DNA of 64,000 nt from Methylorubrum sp. B1-46 (lineage in GTDB: Bacteria > Pseudomonadota > Alphaproteobacteria > Rhizobiales > Beijerinckiaceae). The translations under genes and the position numbers were made by a program. The DNA is taken from NCBI RefSeq assembly GCF_021117295.1, contig NZ_CP088247.1:792501-856500 (forward strand), given 5' to 3'. Shown in pieces: positions 52,927-63,947 of this stretch. Numbering within the stretch: position 1 is the first letter of the stretch; each line of letters starts with the position of its first letter. A model generated the notes under the pieces. That model saw only the letters and a list, made by a program, of their open reading frames with translations. It did not search any database and had not been told where the DNA came from.

Positions 52927-54032
52927 TGGCGGCCCTCAACCCCGATCCCGCCTTCTGGGCGGGCCGGCGCGTTCTTCTCACCGGCCATACCGGGTTCAAG
53001 GGCGCGTGGCTGAGCTTGTGGCTCGCCCGGCTCGGCGCCCAGGTCACCGGTTTCGCCCTTCCGCCCGAGACGCGGCCGAACCTGTTCGAGGCGATCGGGT
53101 TCCCGCCCCAGCACTCGCGCATCGGCGACATCCGCGACTTGGCGGCGCTCACGAAGGCCATGACGGCGGCCGAGCCCGAGATCGTAATCCACATGGCGGC
53201 GCAGGCCCTGGTGCGGCCCTCCTACGCCGACCCGGTCGGCACCTTTGCGGTCAACACGATGGGCACCGTCCACCTGCTGGAGGCGGCGCGGGCGGTGCCG
53301 GACCTGCGCGCCGTCGTCGTCGTGACGAGCGACAAGGCCTACGAGAACCGGGAATGGCCCTACGCCTATCGCGAGACCGAGGCGATGGGCGGGCGCGACC
53401 CCTACAGCGCCTCGAAAGGCTGCGCCGAACTCGTGACGAGCGCCTATCGCGCCTCGTTCTTCGGGGCTGGCGGCCACCCGGCGCGGATCGCCAGCGCGCG
53501 GGCGGGCAACGTCATCGGCGGCGGCGATTACTCGCTTGACCGGCTGATCCCCGACATCGTCCGCGCCTTCGGGGCGGGCGAGTCCGTCGAGATCCGCGCG
53601 CCCCATGCCATCCGTCCCTGGCAGCATGTGCTGGAGCCGCTGGCCGGCTACCTGCGGCTGGCCGAATGCCTCGCGGGCACCGACGGCGACCGCTTCGCCG
53701 AGGGCTGGAATCTCGGGCCGGCGGACGAGGATTGCCGACCCGTCTCGGATCTCGTCGAGCGGCTGGCGAAGGGCTGGGGTGAGGGCGCCGGCTGGCATCT
53801 CTCGCAGAAGACCCACCCGCACGAGGCGGCCTATCTCAAGGTCGATGCCTCCAAGGCCCGCGCCCGGCTCGGTTGGGACCGGCGCCTGACCCTCGACACC
53901 GCGCTCGACTGGACCGCCGCGTGGTACCGCGCGGCTGCCGCCGGCGCCGATCCCCGCTCTCTGGCCGAGGCCGAGATCGCGCGCTACGAGGCGCTGGGCC
54001 AGCCTGGCGCCCCCATCGGAGTCCGAGCGTGA
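52926..54032 (+). CDS. rfbG: CDP-glucose 4,6-dehydratase
   Basis: The 368-aa product is an extended short-chain dehydrogenase. The NAD-binding motif is VLLTGHTGFKGAWLSLWL, the catalytic Tyr160-x3-Lys164 pair is in DPYSASKGCAEL, and TSDKAYENREW with the Asp-Lys pair and GNVIGGGDYSLDRLIPD are specific for RfbG. It removes water from CDP-glucose to give CDP-4-keto-6-deoxyglucose. The start overlaps rfbF, and its stop overlaps the methyltransferase (GTGA), so the genes are tightly coupled. Absence of an RfbH-type 3-dehydrase means the product is not a 3,6-dideoxyhexose made here. Confidence 0.95.
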   Translation: MAALNPDPAFWAGRRVLLTGHTGFKGAWLSLWLARLGAQVTGFALPPETRPNLFEAIGFPPQHSRIGDIRDLAALTKAMTAAEPEIVIHMAAQALVRPSYADPVGTFAVNTMGTVHLLEAARAVPDLRAVVVVTSDKAYENREWPYAYRETEAMGGRDPYSASKGCAELVTSAYRASFFGAGGHPARIASARAGNVIGGGDYSLDRLIPDIVRAFGAGESVEIRAPHAIRPWQHVLEPLAGYLRLAECLAGTDGDRFAEGWNLGPADEDCRPVSDLVERLAKGWGEGAGWHLSQKTHPHEAAYLKVDASKARARLGWDRRLTLDTALDWTAAWYRAAAAGADPRSLAEAEIARYEALGQPGAPIGVRA

Positions 54033-55258
54033 CCACTCCGTCCTGCCGCGCCTGCGGCGCCGCCCTGACCCGCACCTTCTGCGATCTCGGGCTGTCGCCG
54101 CTCGCCAACTCCTACGTGACGCCCGAGCGGCGCCACCGGGGCGAGATCTTCCACCCGCTCCACGCCTATGTCTGCGACGCCTGCTGGCTGGTGCAGCTCG
54201 AAGCCTTCGAGAGCCCCGAGGCGATCTTCTCGGATTATGCCTACTTCTCCGGCTTCTCCGCCGGCTGGCTGCGGCACGCGGAAAGCTACGTCGACGCGAT
54301 GATCGCGCGCTTCGGCCTCGGGCCGGAGAGCAAGGTCGTGGAGGTCGCGAGCAACGACGGCTACCTGCTGCAATACTTCGTCAGACGCGGCGTGCCGGTG
54401 CTCGGGGTCGAGCCGGCGGCCAACGTCGCCCGCGTGGCGGTGAAGCGCGGCGTGCCCACGGACGTCGCCTTCTTCGGCCGCGACACAGCCCGCCGGCTCG
54501 CCGCAGCGGGTCACAAGGCGGACCTGACGGCGGCCAACAACGTCCTCGCCCACGTGCCCGACATTCTCGATTTCACCGCGGGCTTCGCCGAGATCCTGAA
54601 GCCGGAGGGGGTCGCGACCTTCGAGTTCCCGCACCTGCTGCAGATGATCGAGCATCGGCAGTTCGACACGATCTACCACGAGCACTTCTCCTACCTCTCG
54701 CTGTGCGTCGTGATGGGCATTCTCCAGCGGCAGGGCCTGCGGGTGTTCGATGTCGAGGAGTTGCCGACCCATGGCGGCTCGCTGCGTGTCTTCGCCTGCC
54801 ACGAGGGTGGCGTGCATCAACCGACTGCGGCACTGGAACGGGTGGTGCTCTCTGAGTGGAGTGCGAACCTGTTCGACCCCTCCGGCTACGCCGGTTTCGG
54901 ACCGGCGGCGGCCGACATCAAATGCGAGGCCCTGCGCTTCCTGATCGAGGAGCGGGCGGCGGGCCGCACGGTCTGCGCCTACGGCGCGGCAGCCAAGGGC
55001 AACACCTTCCTCAACTATTGCGGCATCGGTCCGGAGCTGATCCGGGCGGTGGCCGACCGTTCGCCGCACAAGCAGGGCACATGGCTGCCCGGCAGCCGCA
55101 TCCCCGTGGTCTCGCCCGACGAACTTTTGGCGATGCGCCCCGACACGGTGCTGATCCTGCCCTGGAACCTCAAGGATGAGATCGCCGGAGAGATGGCCGC
55201 GATCCGCGAATGGGGCGGGCGCTTCGCTGTCGCGATCCCCGAACTGACAGTGTTCTGA
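54029..55258 (+). CDS. Sugar C-methyltransferase (TylC3-like, SAM-dependent)
   Basis: The 409-aa product has the three-part layout of NDP-4-keto sugar C-3 methyltransferases. An N-terminal zinc domain has PSCRACGAALTRTFCDLGLS and VCDACWLVQLE. The SAM-binding Rossmann domain has VVEVASNDGYLLQYF. The C-terminal Rossmann-like domain has VCAYGAAAKGNTFLNYC. It is expected to add a methyl group to C-3 of the CDP-4-keto-6-deoxy sugar made by RfbG. It starts with GTG overlapping rfbG. With the epimerase and reductase that follow, the operon should make a branched 3-C-methyl-6-deoxyhexose. Confidence 0.87.
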   Translation: MTTPSCRACGAALTRTFCDLGLSPLANSYVTPERRHRGEIFHPLHAYVCDACWLVQLEAFESPEAIFSDYAYFSGFSAGWLRHAESYVDAMIARFGLGPESKVVEVASNDGYLLQYFVRRGVPVLGVEPAANVARVAVKRGVPTDVAFFGRDTARRLAAAGHKADLTAANNVLAHVPDILDFTAGFAEILKPEGVATFEFPHLLQMIEHRQFDTIYHEHFSYLSLCVVMGILQRQGLRVFDVEELPTHGGSLRVFACHEGGVHQPTAALERVVLSEWSANLFDPSGYAGFGPAAADIKCEALRFLIEERAAGRTVCAYGAAAKGNTFLNYCGIGPELIRAVADRSPHKQGTWLPGSRIPVVSPDELLAMRPDTVLILPWNLKDEIAGEMAAIREWGGRFAVAIPELTVF

Positions 55259-55264
55259 AGCGCG

Positions 55265-55798
55265 ATGATCTTCGAGGAACTCGAACTCCCCGGCCTGTTC
55301 CGGGTCCGGCCCGAGCCGCACCCGGACGAGCGTGGCTTCTTCGCCCGCACCCATTGCGAGAGCGACTTCACGGAGCGCGGGCTGGTCGGGCGCTTCGCGC
55401 AATCGAGCGTCTCGTTCAACCACCGCCGCGGCACCGTGCGCGGGATGCACTTCTCCAAGCCGCCCCACGCCGAGACCAAGCTCGTGCGTTGCACGGCCGG
55501 CGCGATCCACGACGCGGTGATCGACCTGCGGCCGGGCTCGCCGACCTATCGGTGCACCGCCTCCGTCACGCTCTCGGCCGCGAACCGCCACGCCCTCTAC
55601 ATCCCGGCCGGTCTCGCCCACGGCTTCCAGACGCTCAGCGACGACACGGAAATCCTCTATATGATCGACCGGCCCTTCGTGGCCTCCGCCGCCGACGGGG
55701 TGCGCTGGGACGATCCGGCCTTCGGTCTCGCATGGCCCGAGCCGGTCACCGTCATCGCACCGCGCGATCTCGCTTTTCCCGATTGGGCGGGGCGGTGA
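55265..55798 (+). CDS. rfbC: dTDP-4-dehydrorhamnose 3,5-epimerase-like protein (RmlC fold)
   Basis: The 177-aa product is a cupin epimerase. Conserved parts are HPDERGFFARTHCESDF, SSVSFNHRRGTVRGMHF with the catalytic His, KLVRCTAGAIHDAVIDLRPG and YIPAGLAHGFQTLSDD. Residues match the RmlC pattern in which the His of RGMHF and a Tyr act in catalysis. Here it should invert C-3 and/or C-5 of the CDP-4-keto-sugar after methylation. Start ATG 55265 lies 6 bp after the methyltransferase stop, and the end overlaps the reductase start by 4 bp. Confidence 0.85.
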   Translation: MIFEELELPGLFRVRPEPHPDERGFFARTHCESDFTERGLVGRFAQSSVSFNHRRGTVRGMHFSKPPHAETKLVRCTAGAIHDAVIDLRPGSPTYRCTASVTLSAANRHALYIPAGLAHGFQTLSDDTEILYMIDRPFVASAADGVRWDDPAFGLAWPEPVTVIAPRDLAFPDWAGR

Positions 55799-56787
55799 AG
55801 CGGGTTCTCGTCACCGGAGGCGCCGGCTTCGTCGGGCGCCACGCGGTCGCCGCTTTGGCCACTCGTGGTTTTGAGGTCCACGCCCTCGGCCGGACCGCGC
55901 CGGAGGGTATCCAAGCCTTCCACGCCGCAGACCTGCTCGATCCGTCTCAGCGACGCGCCGCCGTGCAGGCCGCCTCGGCGAGCCATCTGCTCCACCTCGC
56001 CTGGGTCACCACGCCCGGCCGCTACTGGCAGGCGCCGGACAATCTCGATTGGACCGCCGCGAGCCTCGACCTCGTGCGGACCTTTCGCGAGGCCGGCGGC
56101 ATCCGTGCGGTCGTGGCCGGGACGTGTGCCGAGTACGATTGGACGGAGATCGACCGGCTGCCGCGCGCAGAACTGGAATCCCCCTCTCCCCCCCTGCGAA
56201 GCGAGGGGGATGAAGCGGCGATCCAGTCGGGTCATCTTGTCGAATCCGCCCTCTGCCGCCCTGCCACGCTCTACGGTGCCGCCAAGGACGGCCTGCGCCG
56301 CATCCTACACGCATACGCGGCCACCACCGGCCTCTCCTTCGGCTGGGGGCGGCTGTTCTACCTCTACGGTCCCGGCGAGACGCCGGGCCGGCTCGTCGGC
56401 GATGCGGCGCGGGCGCTGCTCGCGGGCGAGCGCCTCGCCACCAGCGAGGGCCGGCAGCGCCGCGACTTTCTCCACGTCGCCGACGCGGGCGCCGCCTTCG
56501 CGGCCCTGCTCGACTCGGGCGTGGAAGGCCCCGTCAATATCGGCTCGGGCGATGCGGTGCCGGTGCGGACCATCCTGGAGTCGATCGGTACGCTGACCGC
56601 GCGGCCGGACCTGATCAATTTCGGCGCGCGCCCGCTCGGCCCGACGGAGCCGGCCTGCATCGAGGCCGACATCCGGCGCTTGGCGGACGAGGTCGGTTTT
56701 TCCCCGCGCTACCGCCTCGGTCCGGGCCTGGCGGAAACGGTGGCGGGCTGGCGCGAAGCGCTCAGCAGCTCGGCATCAAGCCCTTGA
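55795..56787 (+). CDS. NAD-dependent epimerase/4-ketoreductase with in-frame palindrome insertion
   Basis: The 330-aa product starts VKRVLVTGGAGFVGRHAVAA (GTG start, overlapping the epimerase by 4 bp). The catalytic YxxxK pair is in TLYGAAKDGL, and the RDFLHVADAGAAFAAL segment is typical of NAD sugar reductases. It is expected to reduce the C-4 ketone as the last step. Between EYDWTEIDRL and RPATLYGAAK there is an extra stretch (ESPSPPLRSEGDE...) encoded by a palindrome at 56176-56209; relatives usually have only a few residues there. Catalytic residues are intact, so the gene may still work. Its 3' end overlaps the convergent receiver gene by 26 bp. Confidence 0.82.
   Translation: MKRVLVTGGAGFVGRHAVAALATRGFEVHALGRTAPEGIQAFHAADLLDPSQRRAAVQAASASHLLHLAWVTTPGRYWQAPDNLDWTAASLDLVRTFREAGGIRAVVAGTCAEYDWTEIDRLPRAELESPSPPLRSEGDEAAIQSGHLVESALCRPATLYGAAKDGLRRILHAYAATTGLSFGWGRLFYLYGPGETPGRLVGDAARALLAGERLATSEGRQRRDFLHVADAGAAFAALLDSGVEGPVNIGSGDAVPVRTILESIGTLTARPDLINFGARPLGPTEPACIEADIRRLADEVGFSPRYRLGPGLAETVAGWREALSSSASSP
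56176..56209. repeat. Palindrome inserted in frame in the epimerase gene
   Basis: ATCCCCCTC and GAGGGGGAT are perfect 9-bp arms around a 16-bp centre. The sequence resembles the CCCTCTCC / GAGGGGG intergenic repeats near gcvP. It codes for about residues 128-139. Confidence 0.7.
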
Positions 56788-57160
56788 GACGGGCCAGGAT
56801 GTCTTCGCCCGCGCAGGGCCGGGCAAGGAACTGTGCGCCGGCCGGCATGCGCTCGGGATCGGGCGAGGCGCGGCCGGAGACGATCAGGATCGGCAGGTTC
56901 GGCCGGGCCTGGGCGACGGAGTTCGCCAGTTCGAACCCGTCGACCCGCCCCGAGAGCTGCACGTCGGTCACGAGACCGCAGATGTCCGGTCGCGCCTGAA
57001 GGATGGACAGCGCGCGCTCGGCGGACGCGCATTGCACGGTGTCGTAGCCGCCCTCCTCCAGCACGTCGCCAAGGTCCATGATGGTCAGGGCCTCGTCCTC
57101 GACGATGAGGATGACGGGACGGTCGGCTTCCGGATTCGTCGTCTCGGTCTGGCTCGCCAC
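56762..57160 (-). CDS. Single-domain response regulator receiver protein
   Basis: The 132-aa product is a receiver domain alone: ILIVEDEALTIMDLGDVLEE with acidic pocket, GLVTDVQLSGRVDGFELA with the phosphorylated Asp (about residue 74) and LPILIVSGRASPDPE with the conserved Ser. The last signature, normally K-P, reads FLARPCAGEDIL, so the usual Lys is Arg. That may change signalling. Start GTG 57160 follows a GGAGAG. There is no output domain, so it would act by protein contacts. Upstream on this strand is a stretch of short degenerate repeats (GTCTGCGAACAA-like, 57190-57240). The 3' end overlaps the convergent sugar epimerase gene. Confidence 0.83.
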   Translation of the reverse strand: MASQTETTNPEADRPVILIVEDEALTIMDLGDVLEEGGYDTVQCASAERALSILQARPDICGLVTDVQLSGRVDGFELANSVAQARPNLPILIVSGRASPDPERMPAGAQFLARPCAGEDILARLKGLMPSC

Positions 57161-57391
57161 CTTACGCTCTCCCCGATTTGCTCCAGCGACCCGAATTGTT
57201 CGCAGACTTGTTGTTCGCGGACCCACCGCTCGCAGACATCGCTCGCCGACTTGGCCGTTTCCCGTGGCGGGCGCCGCTGCGCTGCGGTGGTCCAACGAGT
57301 AACCCCGCTGCGGGTTGCAGGGTCCCGAAGGGTGTCCGTCGCTTATCCCGCGAACAAGCCTGCGAGCCCTGCGCCGGAGGACCGGCCCGCC

Positions 57392-58642
57392 TCAGGCAGT
57401 GGCCTCCGTCACGGCCGTCACCGCCGCGATCAGGCGGTCGAGATCGTCCGAATCGATGCTCAGAGCGGGGGTGAGGTAGACGATGTTCCCGAACGGCCGC
57501 ACCCAGACGCCGCGCTCGACGAAGCGCCGCTTCAGGTCGGCGAGATCGGGGGCGTTCGCGAACTGCACCGCGCCGATGGCGCCGAGCACCCGCACGTCTC
57601 GCACGCCGGACAGCCGGCGGAGCGGCGCGAGGCCCGCCTCCAGGCGCGCGGCGATGGCGCGGGCTTGGGTCAAGCGGGGCTCGAGCTCGAACAGGTCGAG
57701 GCTGGCATTGGCCGCCGCGCAGGCGAGTGGGTTCGCCATGAAGGTCGGGCCGTGCATCAGGGCCGCCGCGGGATCGTCCGACCAGAAGGCGGAGAAGATC
57801 TCGGTGGTGGTCACCGTCGCCGCGAGCGCCATCGTGCCGCCGGTCAGCGCCTTCGATAGGCAGAGGATGTCGGGCACGATGCCTGCCTGCTCGCAGGCGA
57901 ACATCGTCCCCGTTCGGCCGAAGCCGGTGAAGATCTCGTCGGCGATGAGCGGCAGGCCGTGGCGGCGGGCGAGGCGCGCGACGGTGGCCAACACCTCCGG
58001 CGGATGCGTTAGCATCCCGCCCGCGCCCTGCACCAGGGGCTCGACGATCACCGCCGCGAGTTCGTGGCGGTGGTGGGCGAGCGCCGCGTCGAGGGCGGCT
58101 TCCTGGCCTGCGTCGCCCGGAAGCTCGCAAAAGACCTGGCTCGGCAGGTAGGCGCCGAAGCGGCGGTGCATTCCCTCCTCGGGGTCGCAGGCCGACATCG
58201 CGCCCATGGTATCGCCGTGATAGCCGCCGCGGAAGGCCAGCACGCGGGTGCGGCCGGTCTCGCCGCGGTTGAGCCAGAGCTGCACCGCCATCTTCAGCGC
58301 CACCTCGACGGCGACCGAGCCGGAATCGGTGAAGAAGACGTGGTTGAGTTCACCCGGCAGCATCGCGGCGAGGCGCGTGCCCAGCCGCTCGGCCGGGGCA
58401 TGGGTGAGGCCGCCGAACATCACGTGCGGCATGCGCAATAGCTGATCTGCCATCGCCGCGGCGATATAGGGATGGTTGTAGCCGTGAACGGCGGTCCACC
58501 ACGAGGCGATGCCGTCGATCAGTTCCCGCCCACCCTTGAGCGTGATGCGCGTGCCCCGCGTCGCGATCGCCTCCAGCGGCGGCGCGGCCGTCTTCATCTG
58601 GGTGTAGGGCCGCCAGAGGTGGTGCTGATTGAGCGCGGTCAT
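57392..58642 (-). CDS. bioA: Adenosylmethionine-8-amino-7-oxononanoate aminotransferase
   Basis: The 416-aa product makes 7,8-diaminopelargonate in biotin synthesis, using S-adenosylmethionine as amino donor. The family start HHLWRPYTQMKTA is present, with VFFTDSGSVAVEVALKMA, IADEIFTGFGRTGTMFACE (Asp for PLP) and CLSKALTGGTMALAATVT holding PLP Lys264. WWTAVHGYNHPYIAAAM also fits BioA rather than other class III enzymes. Other bio genes are not adjacent in this window. The gene is transcribed away from gcvP, with a repeat element between them. Confidence 0.94.
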   Translation of the reverse strand: MTALNQHHLWRPYTQMKTAAPPLEAIATRGTRITLKGGRELIDGIASWWTAVHGYNHPYIAAAMADQLLRMPHVMFGGLTHAPAERLGTRLAAMLPGELNHVFFTDSGSVAVEVALKMAVQLWLNRGETGRTRVLAFRGGYHGDTMGAMSACDPEEGMHRRFGAYLPSQVFCELPGDAGQEAALDAALAHHRHELAAVIVEPLVQGAGGMLTHPPEVLATVARLARRHGLPLIADEIFTGFGRTGTMFACEQAGIVPDILCLSKALTGGTMALAATVTTTEIFSAFWSDDPAAALMHGPTFMANPLACAAANASLDLFELEPRLTQARAIAARLEAGLAPLRRLSGVRDVRVLGAIGAVQFANAPDLADLKRRFVERGVWVRPFGNIVYLTPALSIDSDDLDRLIAAVTAVTEATA

Positions 58643-58703
58643 GGGCGGGGGATGAGGGGTGGGGGCCGCCGAGTCAAACGCACAGCCGACCCCCTGTGCG
58701 GGC

Positions 58704-58820
58704 GAGGGTAGCCCCCGAGAGCGGCCGCGTGAGGGGAGCGCCGCTTCCGGACGGGCCCGTGCCAGCCTTCGCCTCCTGCTTCGCAGACCCCCTCCCCCCC
58801 GGCAGAGGGGGGCGGGGTTC
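58704..58820. repeat. Intergenic repeat downstream of gcvP, copy A
   Basis: It shares GAGGGGAGCG, TTCCGGA and GCC-rich words with copy B at 61729-61840 in the same order and spacing, and ends in CCCCCTCCCCCC..GAGGGGGG, a GC-rich hairpin. It lies 12 bp past the gcvP stop. Confidence 0.7.
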
Positions 58821-58831
58821 AGGCGCGCGAT

Positions 58832-61678
<2,847 letters not shown>

Positions 61679-61728
61679 GAGGTGCCTCTCGGGCGAATGG
61701 GCTGAGCACCCCTCTCCCCTCCGCGAGA

Positions 61729-61840
61729 GAGGGTGGCCGCCGAGGGGGTCGGGAGAGGGGAGCGACCTTTCCGGAGGGACCTGAGCCGGCCCCTCACCCG
61801 CCTGCTCCGCCGGCACCCTCTCCCGCAGAGGGAAGAGGGC
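61729..61840. repeat. Intergenic repeat between gcvH and gcvP, copy B
   Basis: It begins GAGGGTGGCCGCCGAGG and shares GAGGGGAGCG, TTTCCGGAGGGACC and CCCTCTCCCGCAGAGGG with copy A. Its GC-rich hairpins fall right after the gcvH stop and may stabilise or reduce downstream gcvP mRNA. Confidence 0.7.
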
Positions 61841-61852
61841 TCACCAACTGCG

Positions 61853-62215
61853 CTACTTCGCGAACTCCGCGTAGGCGGCCTCGTCCATCAGCCCGTCCAT
61901 GGCCGACGGATCGTCGAGCTTGAGCCGGTAGAGCCAGCCGCCGCCCTGCGGGTCGGCACCGACCGAAGCCGGATCGGAGACCGCCGCCTCGTTGACCTCG
62001 GTGACCTCGCCGGAGAGCGGGGCGTAGACGTCGGAGGCCGCCTTGACGGACTCGACCACGGCGGCCGCCTCGCCCTTGGTGAGCTTCGCGCCGACCTTCG
62101 GCAACTCGACGAAGACGAGGTCGCCGAGCTGTTCGGCGGCATGCGCCGTGATGCCGACCGTGGCGACGTCGCCGTCGAGGCGCAGCCATTCGTGCTCGTC
62201 GGTGAAACGCAGCAT
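61853..62215 (-). CDS. gcvH: Glycine cleavage H protein
   Basis: The 120-aa product carries the lipoyl arm: Lys58 in [19 protein letters not shown] is the modified residue. [20 protein letters not shown] at the start and [12 protein letters not shown] near the end are family words. It shuttles the aminomethyl group between the P, T and L proteins. ATG 62215 follows AGGAG at good spacing. It lies 26 bp after gcvT in the same operon. Confidence 0.97.
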   Translation of the reverse strand: MLRFTDEHEWLRLDGDVATVGITAHAAEQLGDLVFVELPKVGAKLTKGEAAAVVESVKAASDVYAPLSGEVTEVNEAAVSDPASVGADPQGGGWLYRLKLDDPSAMDGLMDEAAYAEFAK

Positions 62216-62241
62216 GGTTCGAACTCCTGTCACGAGTAGGA

Positions 62242-63420
62242 TCAGCCGCGCTTGAAGCCGGCCGGGACGAAGGGAAGCGGGGCGACGACGAGCGGCAGCC
62301 GCTGGCCGCGCAGTTCCGCGAACACACGGGTGCCGGGGGCGGCGAGCGCCGCCGGCAGGATGACCATGGCGACGGGCGCGCCGACGCTCGGCCCGAAGCC
62401 GCCCGAAGTGACGCGGCCGATCGAATCGCCGCCGGACTCCGCGGCAAAAAGCGGCGCATGCGCCCGCACCGGCGCGCGGCCTTCCGGGCTCAGGCCGACG
62501 CGGCGGCGGGCAGGGCCCGCCTCCATCTCCGCCAGGATGCGGTCCGCGCCGGGAAAGCCGCCCGCGCGGGCGCCGCCGCGGCGGCGGGCGGGGGAGATCG
62601 CCCAAGCGAGACTGGCCTCGATCGGGCTGGTGCCAGCGTCGATATCGGCACCGTGGAGAGGGAGACCGGCTTCGAGACGCAGGGAATCGCGGGCACCGAG
62701 GCCCACCGGCATGACCTCGGGCGCGGCGAGCAACGCCTCGGCCACCGCCTCGGCTTGCTCGGCCGGCACGGCGATCTCGAACCCGTCCTCGCCGGTATAG
62801 CCGGAGCGGCTGACGAGACAGGGTGCGCCGAGGATCTCGACCGCGCGCACGTCCATGAACCGCATCGCCGCGATGTCGGGGGTGAGGCGGGCGAGCACGT
62901 CCGCCGCCTTCGGCCCCTGGAGCGCGATCAGCGCATCCGGCAGCAGCGTCGCCTCGATGCCGTCGGGCAGGTGCGCCCGGATCCGGGCGAGATCGGCCGC
63001 CTTGTTGGCGGCGTTGACGACGACGTGCAGCCGATCGGCCAAGCGCGCGACCATCAAGTCGTCGAGGATGCCGCCAGCCTCGTCCGTCAGGAAACCGTAG
63101 CGCTGGCGCCCGATGCCGAGCCCGAGGATGTCGATCGGGACCAGTGCTTCGAGGGCGCGGGCCGCCTCCGCGACATCGCCCGAGCGGGGCGTCAGCGCGA
63201 TCTGGCCCATATGCGAGACGTCGAAAAAACCGGCGGCCGCCCGCGTATGCAGGTGCTCCTTGAGCAGCCCGGCGGGGTACTGCACCGGCATCGCGTAGCC
63301 CGCGAACGGCACCATCTTGGCGCCGAGACGCAAATGGAGCGCGTGCAGCGGCGTCTGCGCGAGGGGGTCAGCGGAAAGGGGGGCTGCAGGGCTCACGGCC
63401 CCGGCGGCTTGCAGGCTCAT
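62242..63420 (-). CDS. gcvT: Aminomethyltransferase, glycine cleavage T protein
   Basis: The 392-aa product transfers the methylene group from the H protein to tetrahydrofolate. Family words are [58 protein letters not shown] and [20 protein letters not shown]. Folate-site Asp and Glu residues are intact. The chosen ATG at 63420 has GGAG six bases upstream. The N-terminal 30 residues are Ala/Pro-rich and longer than in most T proteins. It is the first gene of the operon and follows the tandem glycine riboswitch. Confidence 0.96.
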   Translation of the reverse strand: MSLQAAGAVSPAAPLSADPLAQTPLHALHLRLGAKMVPFAGYAMPVQYPAGLLKEHLHTRAAAGFFDVSHMGQIALTPRSGDVAEAARALEALVPIDILGLGIGRQRYGFLTDEAGGILDDLMVARLADRLHVVVNAANKAADLARIRAHLPDGIEATLLPDALIALQGPKAADVLARLTPDIAAMRFMDVRAVEILGAPCLVSRSGYTGEDGFEIAVPAEQAEAVAEALLAAPEVMPVGLGARDSLRLEAGLPLHGADIDAGTSPIEASLAWAISPARRRGGARAGGFPGADRILAEMEAGPARRRVGLSPEGRAPVRAHAPLFAAESGGDSIGRVTSGGFGPSVGAPVAMVILPAALAAPGTRVFAELRGQRLPLVVAPLPFVPAGFKRG

Positions 63421-63486
63421 CGGGCACTCCACGACAGACGGATCTTGCCCGCCGGCCGGCTGGCAAGTTGCCCCCATCTGTCGCGC

Positions 63487-63662
63487 TTACCTGAGAGCTT
63501 CCCTCACTCCGCAGAGCGAGGTTTCTCCTTCGGTGGACGCCGGTCGGCGCCTCTCTCCAGATTGTCCAACGATACGGTGATTGTGCCTGAGAGTTTCCGG
63601 GGGTCGTTGCTCCGTCGGCGCCATAACCCCTCTTTACGAGCGGTCTGGGCTCTCCCGTATCG
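63487..63662 (-). promoter_or_regulatory. Tandem glycine riboswitch upstream of gcvT
   Basis: Read on the minus strand, two gcvT-type aptamers follow each other. Aptamer 1 (63662-63571) has GGAGAGCCC, GGCGCCGACGGAGCAA and GGAAACTCTCAGGCA, closed by GATACGG / CCGTATC. Aptamer 2 (63558-63487) has GGAGAGAGGCGCCGACC, CACCGAAGGAGAAA and GGAAGCTCTCAGGTA. These are the conserved core words of the glycine riboswitch. About 65 bp separates it from the gcvT start. It probably turns on the gcv genes when glycine is high. Confidence 0.93.
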
Positions 63663-63725
63663 TCTGTATCGGACGGCTGGAGGCTCGCACGGTGCGAACC
63701 GCGCGGCAACCCGCCGGCGTGACGA

Positions 63726-63947
63726 TCACCGTTGCATGTTGCGGAAGCGGCAATAGCCGCGAAAGCTTTGGTAGCCCGCCGGGCAGCGGCGGACGCAGGC
63801 CCCGTCCGCGTATTTCAGCGGCGGGCGGCAGGCGTTGCGGAAGCGCTGCTCGCCGAACAGGTAGTCCTGAGCGGGGCCGGCCAGGACCGGTGCCGGGGCG
63901 GTGGAAGCCCCCGCCAGCATAACAAGGGCAAGGAGGGCGCGCATCAT
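63726..63947 (-). CDS. Small secreted Cys-rich protein
   Basis: The 73-aa product has a signal peptide (LLALVMLAGASTAPAPVLAG). The mature part is short with four cysteines (RNACRPPLKYADGACVRRCP then GYCRFRNM), likely in two disulfides, and basic residues that give a positive charge. The AGYQSFRGYCRFR end recalls small secreted proteins common in Methylobacterium and relatives, whose roles are unknown. Two adjacent ATG codons (63947, 63944) can start it. It is transcribed towards the riboswitch and gcvT on the same strand but is probably separate. Confidence 0.65.
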   Translation of the reverse strand: MMRALLALVMLAGASTAPAPVLAGPAQDYLFGEQRFRNACRPPLKYADGACVRRCPAGYQSFRGYCRFRNMQR

